A program made the position numbers and the translations under genes. Source: Streptomyces sp. NBC_01717 (GTDB lineage Bacteria; Actinomycetota; Actinomycetes; Streptomycetales; Streptomycetaceae). Taken from it: DNA of 64,000 nt. Under the pieces are notes generated by a model. It saw only the letters and a program-made list of their open reading frames with translations. It made no database searches and was not told where the DNA came from. The stretch spans positions 9,119,001 through 9,183,000 of the forward strand of contig NZ_CP109178.1 of NCBI RefSeq assembly GCF_036248255.1, in the 5' to 3' direction. How positions within the stretch are numbered: the first letter of the stretch is position 1; each line of letters opens with the position of its first letter. Positions 17,160-25,115 of this stretch are shown here, in pieces.

Positions 17160-18668
17160 CTATTGCCTTTGCCGGGACTTCAAAGGCTGCAACAGACGGG
17201 CTTCTTCGGCGCTTGCCTGCGACGTCGATGTTGCTTGCGGGTAGTACGCCATTGTCAGGGTGTCTGGCTTGACGGTGACGACGGCCTGAGTGCGAGGGGG
17301 GCGGGACGCGAGCGTGAAGCGAGGCCAGGCCTGGAGGATGCTCGCCAGGATGATCTGCAGTTCGGCCCAGGCGAAGTTTTCGCCGATGCACTTGCGGCGT
17401 CCGTCGCCGAAGGCGAGGAACGAACCACGGGCGGCGGGTGTGCGCTCGGCTGTCCAGCGGTCCGGGTCGAACGTGTCGGGGTCAGGAAAGTAGAGGGCGT
17501 CGTGCTGGTGGAGGTAAGGGCTCCACACGACGTCTGCCCCTTCGGGAATGAGATGACCGCCGAGGTCGATGTCACGAGCTGCGGTTCGGGTCACCATCCA
17601 GGCCGGCCCGTACTTGCGGATGGCTTCCTGCAGCACCTGGCGGGCGTAGTGGAGTTGAGCGACGTCGTCGTAGCGGAGAGGGCGGTCACCACAGACGGCG
17701 GTGAGTTCCTCGCGCAGGCGCCTCTGGACCTCGTCGTGCTGAGTGATCTCATACAGCGTCCAGGCCAAGGTTGTGCCGGTGGTCTCGATCGCCCCCGTCA
17801 GCAAGGTGATGGCCTCGTCCTGCAGTTGCTGCCCCGTGAGGGGCTCCTCGGCGGTCAGAAGGGTTTTGAAGAGTCCGTCCTGGCCCTTGGTCCGGGCTTC
17901 GGCATGCGGGCACCGTTCTGCATCGGCTGAGACCGCGTCGGCTGAGGGCGCCGGGCCCGGAGACCGCTCGGCGTGGTGATCGATCGCCTGGTCGATGAGA
18001 GCGCGTAGCCGGGCCACACGGTCCGCGTGCGCACGGTTGGCCGGCAGCGGGAGGCGAGCGATCCACGGCGGAAGGATCGTCTGGCGGATCGCCCCCTTCA
18101 TGATCTCGGGCATGAGGGTGACGAACTCGCCCTCCAGATGTTCGGGGAGGTCCGCCCCGAACAGGGCGACCAGGAACGCGGAGAGGGCGACCTCGTTCAT
18201 GTCCGCGTATACGTCGCGCGGCACAGCCGCAGGCCAAGCACTGACCACGTCCTGCACCTGGTCGATCATGGCGGCGGCGCGATCGGCGATGTGGGCCTTG
18301 TTGAACATGGGTTGTATCAGGCGGCGGTTGCGTAGATGCGTATCGCCGTCGGCGACTGTAGCGAGCCCGTCACCGAAGAACATGCGCAGCGCGTCAATGA
18401 TCTTGCCGCCCTTCACGAAATGCGCGGAGTCGGTCACCAGGACCTTGCGGGTCAGGGCGGGGTCAGTGACGACAAAGGCGGGTGTGGGACCGATACGTAT
18501 GCGGACGACGCTGCCGTGCTCGCGCAGTGAGGTCATGAACGGCAGCGGTCGGCGGGCGAGCTGGAGAGCATGCCCGATCAGCGGGAGGGAGCCGGGTGCG
18601 GTTGGCGTGGGGGATGTCGACGAGGCAGCGACGCTCGTGGGGGTCGTCGACGAGGCGGGGGCGCTCAT
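17160..18668 (-). CDS. Cytochrome P450, terpenoid-oxidase-like
   Basis: A 502-residue P450. ATG 18668 follows AAGGAG; upstream in-frame codons lack homology. An Ala/Ser/Thr/Pro-rich N-terminus leads into PTAPGSLPLIGHALQLARRP, as in bacterial terpenoid oxidases such as PtlI. The I-helix motif is GAIETT, ExxR is EAIR, and the haem loop is FGDGRRKCIG. A roughly 30-residue insertion rich in Ala, Asp and Pro precedes the I helix. Together with the cyclase downstream on the same strand, oxidation of a cyclised terpene is the best guess; the exact reaction is unknown. Confidence 0.88.
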   Translation of the reverse strand: MSAPASSTTPTSVAASSTSPTPTAPGSLPLIGHALQLARRPLPFMTSLREHGSVVRIRIGPTPAFVVTDPALTRKVLVTDSAHFVKGGKIIDALRMFFGDGLATVADGDTHLRNRRLIQPMFNKAHIADRAAAMIDQVQDVVSAWPAAVPRDVYADMNEVALSAFLVALFGADLPEHLEGEFVTLMPEIMKGAIRQTILPPWIARLPLPANRAHADRVARLRALIDQAIDHHAERSPGPAPSADAVSADAERCPHAEARTKGQDGLFKTLLTAEEPLTGQQLQDEAITLLTGAIETTGTTLAWTLYEITQHDEVQRRLREELTAVCGDRPLRYDDVAQLHYARQVLQEAIRKYGPAWMVTRTAARDIDLGGHLIPEGADVVWSPYLHQHDALYFPDPDTFDPDRWTAERTPAARGSFLAFGDGRRKCIGENFAWAELQIILASILQAWPRFTLASRPPRTQAVVTVKPDTLTMAYYPQATSTSQASAEEARLLQPLKSRQRQ

Positions 18669-19127
18669 GGGGCGGATCACTCCTTGTGGGGGGCATCGGC
18701 AACGGCCGGACCATTCCCACGTCGCGATCATGGAATGCCGCCCGATGGAGACCTTTGCGTTACATGCACGGGTCACTCACGGGGGACTGACGGATCTCGT
18801 CTCCGGGCGGGCAGGGCCCTGTGCTCTCCACTGCCGATCGCGTGACGTGGGTAGTCGGCACCGCGTGGAAGGAGCGAGGCCTGTCGCTGGGCGCCTCGAA
18901 CCGCTGTGGCCCGCTGCACAGCAGGGGAGCGGTCACGGGCTCGGCCGACGTAGGGAACGCCGTCGTCAGCGTCAGCGACGGCCCCACAACGCATGAGTAC
19001 CCGCCCGCGCAAGCTCGGCCAACCCTTCAGCTGCTGGTCGATCCGCAAACTCGCCGTGTCAGTGAGCGGGGGATCAGCGCTGGGCGTGCGGTTGCCCCGG
19101 TGTGGTGGTGGCGGGACTGTGGGACAT
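18669..19127. other. Intergenic, no gene seen
   Basis: The segment between the divergent P450 and small + strand gene. It carries the P450 ribosome site and presumably promoters for both. Frames within it are short and unbiased. Confidence 0.45.
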
Positions 19128-19400
19128 ATGGCGAGTCGGTATCACGGCGATGCGTTGCTGGTTGCTGGGCATCTGCAGATCCCTGTTCAGGCCGAGCTGA
19201 TGGCCGGGCCCGAGGCTTGGCGCGGCAGTCTGCGCGGTGTCCCTACGAACCGGATTTTTGACCTGCTCGACAGTGACGAGCTCCGGCTGTGCATGCCGAA
19301 CGGCCAAGAACGTCGAGTCCGCCAGGAGACGGCCAGTCACGCTCACGAGAGTGAGTTCACGATCGTGCCGATCTCGGGCGAGGGCTGCGCGCCGTTCTAA
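19128..19400 (+). CDS. Small conserved hypothetical protein (DUF4873-like, tentative)
   Basis: A 90-residue protein from ATG 19128: MASRYHGDALLVAGHLQIPVQAELM, then a WRGSLRG turn and an ending FTIVPISGEGCAPF. The strand-rich pattern with a Gly-x-Gly-x-Ala-Pro-Phe-type C-terminus is seen in small streptomycete proteins. The ribosome site is weak. The TAA stop lies in the CTAA flanking the MITE-like element, so the element inserted exactly at the gene's end without cutting it. Confidence 0.55.
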   Translation: MASRYHGDALLVAGHLQIPVQAELMAGPEAWRGSLRGVPTNRIFDLLDSDELRLCMPNGQERRVRQETASHAHESEFTIVPISGEGCAPF

Positions 19401-19401
19401 A

Positions 19402-19587
19402 GGCTGTCCCGTAATCCCTGGTGGATCGGCGCGCCGCGTCGGATGCGGTGCATCGCAAGGCGGAGGAGCGTCCTCATACTGGGCGTATTCGGGCGTTCCG
19501 ACAACGGGGTACCCCCGTGCCGTTGAGGCTACGGGGGAGAGGTGCCGTAGCTGTCGTCGCGCGCCCGCCAGGGATTACGGGACAGCC
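19402..19587. mobile_element. MITE-like element, 186 bp, 20-bp perfect inverted repeats
   Basis: Ends GGCTGTCCCGTAATCCCTGG and its exact reverse complement bound 186 bp with no protein-coding capacity. The flanks read CTAA on the left and TTAG on the right, compatible with insertion at a YTAR/TA target, as used by IS5-group elements whose streptomycete ends often start GGCTGTCCCGTAA. It is non-autonomous and would need a transposase supplied elsewhere. It abuts the stop codon of the gene at 19128. Confidence 0.85.
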
Positions 19588-19738
19588 CTTAGGCGCCCTT
19601 AGGCGTTCTCTGGACCCGTTCCCCTTGCTGGTGTCCTGTGCGACTGAATCCTGAGCGTTCGCCATCCTCGGATCATGGCTTTGACACGGCCGTGGCCGTT
19701 CAGCGTCACTGCCATGGCCGAGCGTGTCGAGGCGATTC

Positions 19739-20212
19739 TCAAGCCGGCCCGGTATGTGTCCCAGGCACTCGAGGGCCGCGGAACGGGAGCGTCCGGCTGA
19801 GGACGAGGTTGGTGGTCGTGCTCCCGAACTGGGCCAGTTCGTCGACGATCTCCTCCAGGTGGGCCATCGAGGTGGTCGCCACTTTGAGGACGTAGCAGTC
19901 GTCCCCGGTGGTGCGCAGGCACTCCAGGATCTCCGTGCGCTCCTCAAGCAGGCGGCGCAACGGCTCGTGGCGGGTCCCCGGCCCCGGGTATTTCAGCCGA
20001 ACCACCGAAAGCACCCCGTACCCGATCCGCTCCAGGTCCACCTCCGCCCGGTATCCCGTGATCACCTCGGCCGCCTCCAGCCGCCGCACCCGCTCCTTCG
20101 TCGCCGACGCGCTCAGGTTCACCCGCCGTGCCAGCTCCGTGAACGCGATCCGGCCCTCCCGTTGGACTTCGGCGAGGATGGCCCAGTCCGTCGCGTCAAG
20201 ACTCTCGGTCAT
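19739..20212 (-). CDS. Lrp/AsnC-family regulator
   Basis: A 157-residue regulator with an N-terminal winged helix at about 1-60 (DATDWAILAEVQREGRIAFTELARRVNLSASATKERVRRLE) and an alpha/beta RAM ligand domain (VVRLKYPG, CLRTTGDDCYVLKVATTSMAHLEEIVDELAQFGSTTTNLVLS). ATG 20212 is chosen at the conserved MTESLDATD; upstream codons belong to the intergenic region. It is divergent from the LLM oxidoreductase operon with a 94-bp gap, so it probably controls that operon, typically with an amino acid as effector. Confidence 0.9.
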   Translation of the reverse strand: MTESLDATDWAILAEVQREGRIAFTELARRVNLSASATKERVRRLEAAEVITGYRAEVDLERIGYGVLSVVRLKYPGPGTRHEPLRRLLEERTEILECLRTTGDDCYVLKVATTSMAHLEEIVDELAQFGSTTTNLVLSRTLPFRGPRVPGTHTGPA

Positions 20213-20306
20213 CCGCCCAGAATACCGGCGGATCCACGGTCGATCTGCCTCTGGACAGGCGGGAAGGCCTTCTGGCATCCGATACACACTGGCTAGGCTC
20301 GGCGGC

Positions 20307-21170
20307 GTGAAGATCGGAGTCAACGTCCTCAATTTCGGCCCCGGCAGCGACCCGGGAGTCCTTCGGAGCTGGGCCCAGACCGTGGAGGGCCTGGGCTTCG
20401 ACCTGCTGATGGTCTCGGACCACGTCGCCATCACGCCCGACGTCGCCGAGCGCTATCCGGCACCCTTCTACGAGCCGTTCACCACCTTGTCCTGGCTGGC
20501 CGGCCTCACAACCCGGGTCCGGCTCGGCACGACCGTCCTCATCGCTCCTTACCGGCACCCGCTGCTCACCGCCCGGATGGCGGCCAACCTGCAGGAGCTG
20601 AGCGGCGGCCGACTGGTTCTCGGCGTGGGAGTGGGCTGGGCACGGCAGGAGTTCGCCGCCCTCGGGGTCCCGTTCGAGCGGCGTGGACGACTGACCGACG
20701 AGCACCTGCGGGACATGCGGGCAGCATGGGCGGACACCGCCTCCTACGGCGACCGGAGGATCCCTGTGTGGGTCGGCGGCAACAGCGACGCGGGGCTGCG
20801 CCGGGCCGTGCGGCTCGGGGACGCATGGCATCCGCTGCGCTGCACCATGCCGTGGCTGCGCGAAGCCGCGGTCAGACTGAAGACGTTCGCGGACGAGCAA
20901 CGTCTCGCCGTGCCCGCCCTGGCCCCCCGGATCGCGCTCAGACTCACCGAGGCACCGGTCGGCGGACCGAGCCGACTCGCCGGTGAGGGCACCATCGATC
21001 AGATCATGGATGACCTCGACCAGCTGCGGCTGCTGGACGCCGAGGCCGTCGTCCTCGACCCGTACGACGGCGACCCCCGCGAGACCTGCCACCCACAGGC
21101 GGTTTGGCAAGCACTCGACACAGTGGCCGCACACCTGTACCCACACCGCACCGGAACGGAGCCGTCATGA
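20307..21170 (+). CDS. LLM-class flavin (F420/FMN) oxidoreductase
   Basis: A 287-residue luciferase-like TIM-barrel enzyme. Visible hallmarks are MVSDHVAI, TTRVRLGTTVLIAPYRHPLLTARMAANLQELSGGRLVLGVGVGW, and IPVWVGGNS. In actinobacteria this branch usually binds F420 or FMN. GTG 20307 lies about eight bases after a TAGGCT -10-like box, so the message is probably leaderless. It heads a chain with the deaminase, a small ORF and SixA, each overlapping the next by ATGA, and is divergent from an Lrp regulator. The substrate is unknown. Confidence 0.88.
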   Translation: MKIGVNVLNFGPGSDPGVLRSWAQTVEGLGFDLLMVSDHVAITPDVAERYPAPFYEPFTTLSWLAGLTTRVRLGTTVLIAPYRHPLLTARMAANLQELSGGRLVLGVGVGWARQEFAALGVPFERRGRLTDEHLRDMRAAWADTASYGDRRIPVWVGGNSDAGLRRAVRLGDAWHPLRCTMPWLREAAVRLKTFADEQRLAVPALAPRIALRLTEAPVGGPSRLAGEGTIDQIMDDLDQLRLLDAEAVVLDPYDGDPRETCHPQAVWQALDTVAAHLYPHRTGTEPS

Positions 21171-21595
21171 CCACACCGGACGACCACGCCCTCCTCAGGC
21201 GGGCCATCGCGCTCGCGGCCCAGGCACGCGCGGCGGGCAACCCACCGTTCGGCTCGCTGCTGTCGGCACCGGACGGAACGGTTCTGGCGGAGGAGCACAA
21301 CACGACCCTCACCGACCAGGACATCACCGCGCACCCGGAACTGAAGCTGGCGAGGTGGGCCGCAAGAGAGCTGGACACGGCCACGGCGGCGGAAACCACG
21401 ATGTACACCAGCTGCCAGCCGTGCGAGATGTGCGAGGCGGTCATCCAACGGGCGGGGCTGCGGCGGGTGGTGTTCGCCCTGTCCAACGAACAGCTCCTGG
21501 ACATCAGGCCGGGCAGCAGCCGGCCGCCCGTGCCGCGAAACGGCCCCGCGCTGCTCGACGAGGTGCGGGCCGTGGTCGAGGGGTACTACCGATGA
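21167..21595 (+). CDS. Nucleoside/guanine-type deaminase (CDA fold)
   Basis: A 142-residue zinc deaminase. The zinc and proton-shuttle motif is HPE (about residue 58) and the second ligand pair is PCEMC in TSCQPCEMCEAV. An Asn in EEHNTT precedes them as in guanine deaminase and tRNA-adenosine deaminase relatives. The first motif has Pro in place of Ala of the common HAE, which is seen in stand-alone nucleobase deaminases. Translation is coupled to the LLM gene. Together they suggest degradation or salvage of a nitrogen heterocycle; this is inferred from context. Confidence 0.85.
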   Translation: MTTPDDHALLRRAIALAAQARAAGNPPFGSLLSAPDGTVLAEEHNTTLTDQDITAHPELKLARWAARELDTATAAETTMYTSCQPCEMCEAVIQRAGLRRVVFALSNEQLLDIRPGSSRPPVPRNGPALLDEVRAVVEGYYR

Positions 21596-21861
21596 CCGTC
21601 CGGCATCGCGGCCGTCTCCCGGCTCCTCCTCCTGGTCGAGCTGATTGCCGGCTCCCGCAGGAGGAGGTTCGGGTGCCCGGCCGGGTCATGCCCGTGCTCG
21701 ACGATCTCGGTGTCCCCGCCGTCCTGGACGTGTCGCGCAGCGTGGAGTGGGGCGCGGATGTGGCGGCTGGCCCCGGGTTCGAGGCGTTTGTTCGTCTCGG
21801 CCGTGATCCGGGGTCGGACCTCGTGCGCGAAATCGGTCACCGGCAGCAGGTGACAGCATGA
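21592..21861 (+). CDS. Small ORF embedded in operon, unknown
   Basis: An 89-residue frame whose ATG overlaps the deaminase stop and whose TGA overlaps the sixA start, both as ATGA. This double coupling is the main evidence that it is translated. The second half reads VLDDLGVPAVLDVSRSVEWGADVAAGPGFEAFVRLGRDPGSDLVREIG, with good codon bias; the first thirty residues are Arg/Pro-rich and could be spurious, with an internal GTG at 21674 as another start. No family recognised. Confidence 0.5.
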   Translation: MTVRHRGRLPAPPPGRADCRLPQEEVRVPGRVMPVLDDLGVPAVLDVSRSVEWGADVAAGPGFEAFVRLGRDPGSDLVREIGHRQQVTA

Positions 21862-22385
21862 CGTCGGGCGACCTGCGACGCCTGGTGGTGCTGCGGCATG
21901 CCAAATCGGCCTGGCCCGACGGCGTGCCCGACCACGAGCGGCCTCTCGCCCCGCGCGGCCGTCGTGATGCTCCGGCGGCCGGCCGCTGGCTGCGTGAGGC
22001 CGGCTGCGTTCCAGACTTCGTCGTGTGCTCCACCGCCGGCCGTACCCGTCAGACGTGGGATCTCGTCTCGAACGAGGTCGACGCCACCACGCCGGTGACC
22101 CACGACGCACGCCTCTACCGGGCGAGCGCCGGGGAGTTGCTCGGTGTCGTACGGGACATCCCGGCGCGTGTACGGACGCTGATGCTGGTCGGACACAACC
22201 CCGGCGTGCAGGACCTGGTCCTGATGCTCGCCGGTGAGGCGGACGGCTGCACCCTGGAGCAGACGCGTGCGAAGTTCCCGACGTCCGCGATCGCCGTGCT
22301 GTGCCTGCCCGGCCCATGGTCGGACCTGGAGCCGGGGGCTGCCCGGCTGACCGAGATGGTCGTGCCCCGCGGCGCGAAGCCATGA
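21858..22385 (+). CDS. sixA: SixA-like phosphohistidine phosphatase
   Basis: A 175-residue histidine phosphatase. The catalytic motif VVLRHAKS is at about residues 10-17, followed by HERPLAPRGRRDAPAAGRWL and the second catalytic His in LMLVGHNPGVQDLVLMLAGE. This is the SixA branch, which removes phosphate from phosphohistidine on HPt domains or phosphotransfer proteins. Here it ends a chain with an LLM oxidoreductase and a deaminase, with translational coupling to the small ORF before it. The operon link may be incidental; the biological target is unknown. Confidence 0.88.
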   Translation: MTSGDLRRLVVLRHAKSAWPDGVPDHERPLAPRGRRDAPAAGRWLREAGCVPDFVVCSTAGRTRQTWDLVSNEVDATTPVTHDARLYRASAGELLGVVRDIPARVRTLMLVGHNPGVQDLVLMLAGEADGCTLEQTRAKFPTSAIAVLCLPGPWSDLEPGAARLTEMVVPRGAKP

Positions 22386-22733
22386 CGGGGTGGCGGCGGC
22401 CCAGCGGTGCGTATGAGGCTCGCCTTGACCCTCTGAACGGGCCGCTGGTCACTCGAATGGCGGCGAGCGGACGGCGACTGGCATGGCCCGGACGCCGCGA
22501 GGAAGCGGCCGGTGCGCGCCGACGCTGTTATCCGTCACGGGCGACCTGGCCTGGATCATGGTCGTTGCTCTCTGGTGGGGGCCGGTTCCGCCGTGTAACG
22601 TCGTTGTCAGATGTCGTGGTTCGCAGTTCCTGCCCGCGCCCTGGCGTGGGCGTTTTGCTGTGCAGTGCGGGACCAGGACGATCACCTCCGGGTTCGCGCG
22701 GTGCGGATCCGATATCGACTGAGAGGCACGAGC
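22386..22733 (+). promoter_or_regulatory. Long leader region of the cold-shock gene
   Basis: About 350 bases without a gene precede the csp start. The GC-rich inverted pieces CCCGCGCCC / GGCGTGGGCG at about 22634-22656 can pair, and a GAGAGG ribosome site lies at 22720-22725. Long structured leaders that respond to temperature are typical of csp genes; the transcription start is not determined. Confidence 0.45.
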
Positions 22734-22937
22734 ATGGCCAGCGGAACCGTCAAGTGGTTCAACTCCGAAAAGGGTTTCGGCTTCATCTCCCAGGACGGCG
22801 GCGGACCGGACGTCTTCGCGCACTACTCCAACATCAACGCAAACGGCTTCCGTGAGCTCCAGGAAGGCCAGGCCGTGACCTTCGACGTCACCCAGGGCCA
22901 GAAGGGCCCGCAGGCCGAGAACATCACGGTCGCCTGA
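22734..22937 (+). CDS. csp: Cold-shock protein (CspA family)
   Basis: A 67-residue OB-fold RNA chaperone. Both RNA-binding motifs are present: KGFGFIS (RNP1) and DVFAHYS (RNP2, VFVHF type). It begins [13 protein letters not shown], as nearly all actinobacterial Csp proteins do. In the cell it melts mRNA structure at low temperature or in stationary phase. The start follows GAGAGG, and a strong terminator lies 18 bases after the stop, so it is monocistronic. Confidence 0.97.
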   Translation: MASGTVKWFNSEKGFGFISQDGGGPDVFAHYSNINANGFRELQEGQAVTFDVTQGQKGPQAENITVA

Positions 22938-22955
22938 CCGGCGACTGGGCATCAC

Positions 22956-22987
22956 ACGGCTCCCGGAGCGCAGGCTCCGGGAGCCGT
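22956..22987 (+). terminator. Terminator of the cold-shock gene
   Basis: Perfect 14-bp stem ACGGCTCCCGGAGC with loop GCAG, 18 bases after the csp stop. Confidence 0.85.
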
Positions 22988-23019
22988 CTGCATCCCGTCG
23001 GGAGGCGTGGCGGGGTGCC

Positions 23020-23172
23020 CCGGTCGCCTGCACGCCCGCCGCAGCCGAACAGGGCTGCTGTGCGTTCTTCGACTTCACCCTGCATCTGACCCCCGAGGCC
23101 CTCCAGCTGAACGTGTGCGCGCCCGAGAGCGCCGCCGAGATGCTGGCCGGCCTGTTCGGAGTACCCGCATGA
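23020..23172 (+). pseudogene. C-terminal remnant of an unknown regulator-like protein
   Basis: Reading toward the TGA at 23170, the frame gives EQGCCAFFDFTLHLTPEAL, then LNVCAPESAAEMLAGLFG, a compact conserved-looking tail with an AEMLAGLFG ending that I associate with C-termini of small streptomycete proteins. No N-terminal part or start is present; the sequence upstream is the csp terminator. A truncated gene end is most likely. Confidence 0.5.
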
Positions 23173-23202
23173 CTGCCCGCGGTCTGCGTGGCCGGGATCT
23201 GA

Positions 23203-24381
23203 TCAGCCGGTCGTGGCGGCGAAGGGGCCGCCATCGCCGAACGCGAGCCGCGCGAAGTTCTCGCCGATGCGTCGGTGTCCTGGGGCGTCAGGATGGACCT
23301 CGTCGGGCAGTGGCAGTTCGGCGTAGTCCTTCTCGCCGTAGAGATCACGGCCGTCGAGGTAGTGCAGGTTCGGGTCGTCGGCCGACCGCCGTTCGACGAT
23401 CCGGGCGAGTTCGTCGCGGATGACGGTGAGTGTCAGGCGTCCGGCGGCGCGTTCGGCGGGATCGCCCGTGGCCTTGAACCGCAGGGTCCCGCCGTCGAAG
23501 TCGGGCGCGAGGGGGCCGGGGGTGTCCTCCTGGACCGGGCACAGGATGGGGGACACGACCAGCAGCGGCGTGGTCGGATGTCCCTCGCGGATGGTGTCGA
23601 GGAAGCCGTGGACTGCGGGGGTGAAGGCGCGCAGGCGCATCGCGTCGGTGTTGACGAGATTGATGCCGATCTTGAGGCTGATCAGGTCCGCGGGGGTGTC
23701 CCGCATCGCACGGGCGGTGAACGGGTCGAGCAGCGCGCTGCCGCCGAACCCCAGGTTGACCAGCTCCACTGAGCCCTGGGCCGAGGCCAGGGCCGGCCAG
23801 ATGGCGGTCGGGTGGGCGGCGTTCGAGCCGTGGCTGATGGAACTGCCGTGGTGCAACCACACCCTGCGCCCGTTGTCCGGTGCCGGCTCGAGCGGCGCAT
23901 CGGTGCGCAGGGCGATCAGCTCGGTGATCTCCGTGTGCGGAAGCCAGATCTCGACGTCCTTGTCACGCGCCGGCAGATCGGTGAACCGGGCGGTGCCGGC
24001 AGGCCCCTGACGCAGTTCGGCGGACTGGGTGACCATGTCGGTGATCGTGTGGACGTTCCCGCCGGTCACGGTGGCCTGGGCGGCGAGTCGGCCGTCGACC
24101 AGCAGGTCGTATACGCCGTCCGCCGGGGCCGGGAAACCTCGGTAGACCCGCTTGGTGGGCAGCGTGTCGAGTTCGATGGTGGTGGCCCGGGTGCGGAATG
24201 CCAGCCGCACGCCGGAGGGCTGGGCCTCGGCCAGGGCCAGTTGGTTGTCAGGGATCTGTCGGCGAGCCCGAGCGGGCAGGCGATGCGGCAGCAGGCCGTG
24301 CGCGGTCCGTTCCACGTCAAGGAAACCGCGCAGCATGTCCGCGGTGACAGGTGTGGTGATCCAGTCGTGCTCAGTGTTCAT
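23203..24381 (-). CDS. SGNH/GDSL-family hydrolase
   Basis: A 392-residue serine hydrolase. An N-terminal beta-sandwich domain (about 1-165) leads into the SGNH domain: block I HHGSSISHGSNA (catalytic Ser in GSSISHG), block II with NLGFGGSALL, block III GINLVNTD and block V DEVHPDAPGHRRIG (catalytic Asp and His). There is no signal peptide, so it is cytoplasmic. It would cleave an ester, possibly an acyl or sugar ester. It lies 93 bp downstream of a TetR gene on the same strand, suggesting a TetR-SGNH operon controlled by the palindrome at 25078. Confidence 0.87.
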   Translation of the reverse strand: MNTEHDWITTPVTADMLRGFLDVERTAHGLLPHRLPARARRQIPDNQLALAEAQPSGVRLAFRTRATTIELDTLPTKRVYRGFPAPADGVYDLLVDGRLAAQATVTGGNVHTITDMVTQSAELRQGPAGTARFTDLPARDKDVEIWLPHTEITELIALRTDAPLEPAPDNGRRVWLHHGSSISHGSNAAHPTAIWPALASAQGSVELVNLGFGGSALLDPFTARAMRDTPADLISLKIGINLVNTDAMRLRAFTPAVHGFLDTIREGHPTTPLLVVSPILCPVQEDTPGPLAPDFDGGTLRFKATGDPAERAAGRLTLTVIRDELARIVERRSADDPNLHYLDGRDLYGEKDYAELPLPDEVHPDAPGHRRIGENFARLAFGDGGPFAATTG

Positions 24382-24474
24382 TGCCCCAGCCTGTTGATCA
24401 AGATTTTTCGGATTGTTGAGATGCGCCGGTGCGCGGTGCGGCAGGCCCCGTCCGGCGGTGCGGTCTCTTGCTGG

Positions 24475-25044
24475 TCAGGGTGTGGTCCAGTTGCGCAGCA
24501 GGGCGTCCAGGTGGTCCAGGATCCAGGTCCAGGTCTCCTGCGAGTCGACGGCGGTGTGGCTGAAGCCTCCGGCCATCTCCAGGCTGACGTAGCCGTGGAA
24601 GACGCTGCCCAGCATCCGGACCGCGTGCGTCTGGTCCGGCTCCGTGAGGTCGTAGCCGCGCAGGATCGCCCGCGTCATCTGTGCGTGCCGAACGCCGGCG
24701 CTGGCGGCCGCCGTCTCGGGGTCGAGCCTTAGACGGGCGGCGGCGTAGCGGCCGGGGTGTTCCCGGGCGTAGTCGCGGTAGGCATCCGCGAAGGCGGTCA
24801 GGGCGTCCTTGCCGGCCCGCCCGGCCAGGGCGGCGGCGACTCGGTCGGCGAGTTCCTCCAGCGCGAACAGGGCGATCCTGGTCTTGAGGTCCTCGGAGTT
24901 CTTCAGGTGCGAGTACAGACTCGCGACCTTGACGTCGAACCGCCGGGCGAGTGCCGAGACGGTCACCTGGTCGAAGCCGACCTCGTCGGCCAGTTCCGCC
25001 CCCGCCCGGGTCAGACGCTCCGTGGTCAACCCTGCTCGAACCAT
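24475..25044 (-). CDS. TetR-family regulator with TetR_C_33-like C-domain
   Basis: A 189-residue TetR protein. The DNA-binding domain (about 1-50) includes LTRAGAELADEVGFDQVTVSALARRFDVKVASLYSHLKN. The C-terminal domain has the WTWILDHLDALL ending of this sub-group. ATG 25044 is preferred over an upstream TTG because GGGAGGAAGG lies just before it. It is upstream of an SGNH hydrolase on the same strand and divergent from an FBP gene; the operator at 25078-25102 sits 34 bp upstream of its start, between the two promoters. Confidence 0.9.
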   Translation of the reverse strand: MVRAGLTTERLTRAGAELADEVGFDQVTVSALARRFDVKVASLYSHLKNSEDLKTRIALFALEELADRVAAALAGRAGKDALTAFADAYRDYAREHPGRYAAARLRLDPETAAASAGVRHAQMTRAILRGYDLTEPDQTHAVRMLGSVFHGYVSLEMAGGFSHTAVDSQETWTWILDHLDALLRNWTTP

Positions 25045-25077
25045 AACCTTCCTCCCATTCGGCGACAACCATTATGT

Positions 25078-25102
25078 ATTTGCCTAACACCTTTAGGCAA
25101 AT
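25078..25102. promoter_or_regulatory. TetR operator palindrome
   Basis: Ten-base arms ATTTGCCTAA and TTAGGCAAAT around CACCT lie in the gap between the divergent TetR and FBP genes. The arms are perfect inverted repeats and AT-richer than the surroundings, as expected for the binding site of the adjacent repressor. The right edge is five bases from the first possible ATG of the FBP gene. Confidence 0.75.
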
Positions 25103-25115
25103 TAGCATGCCGCGC

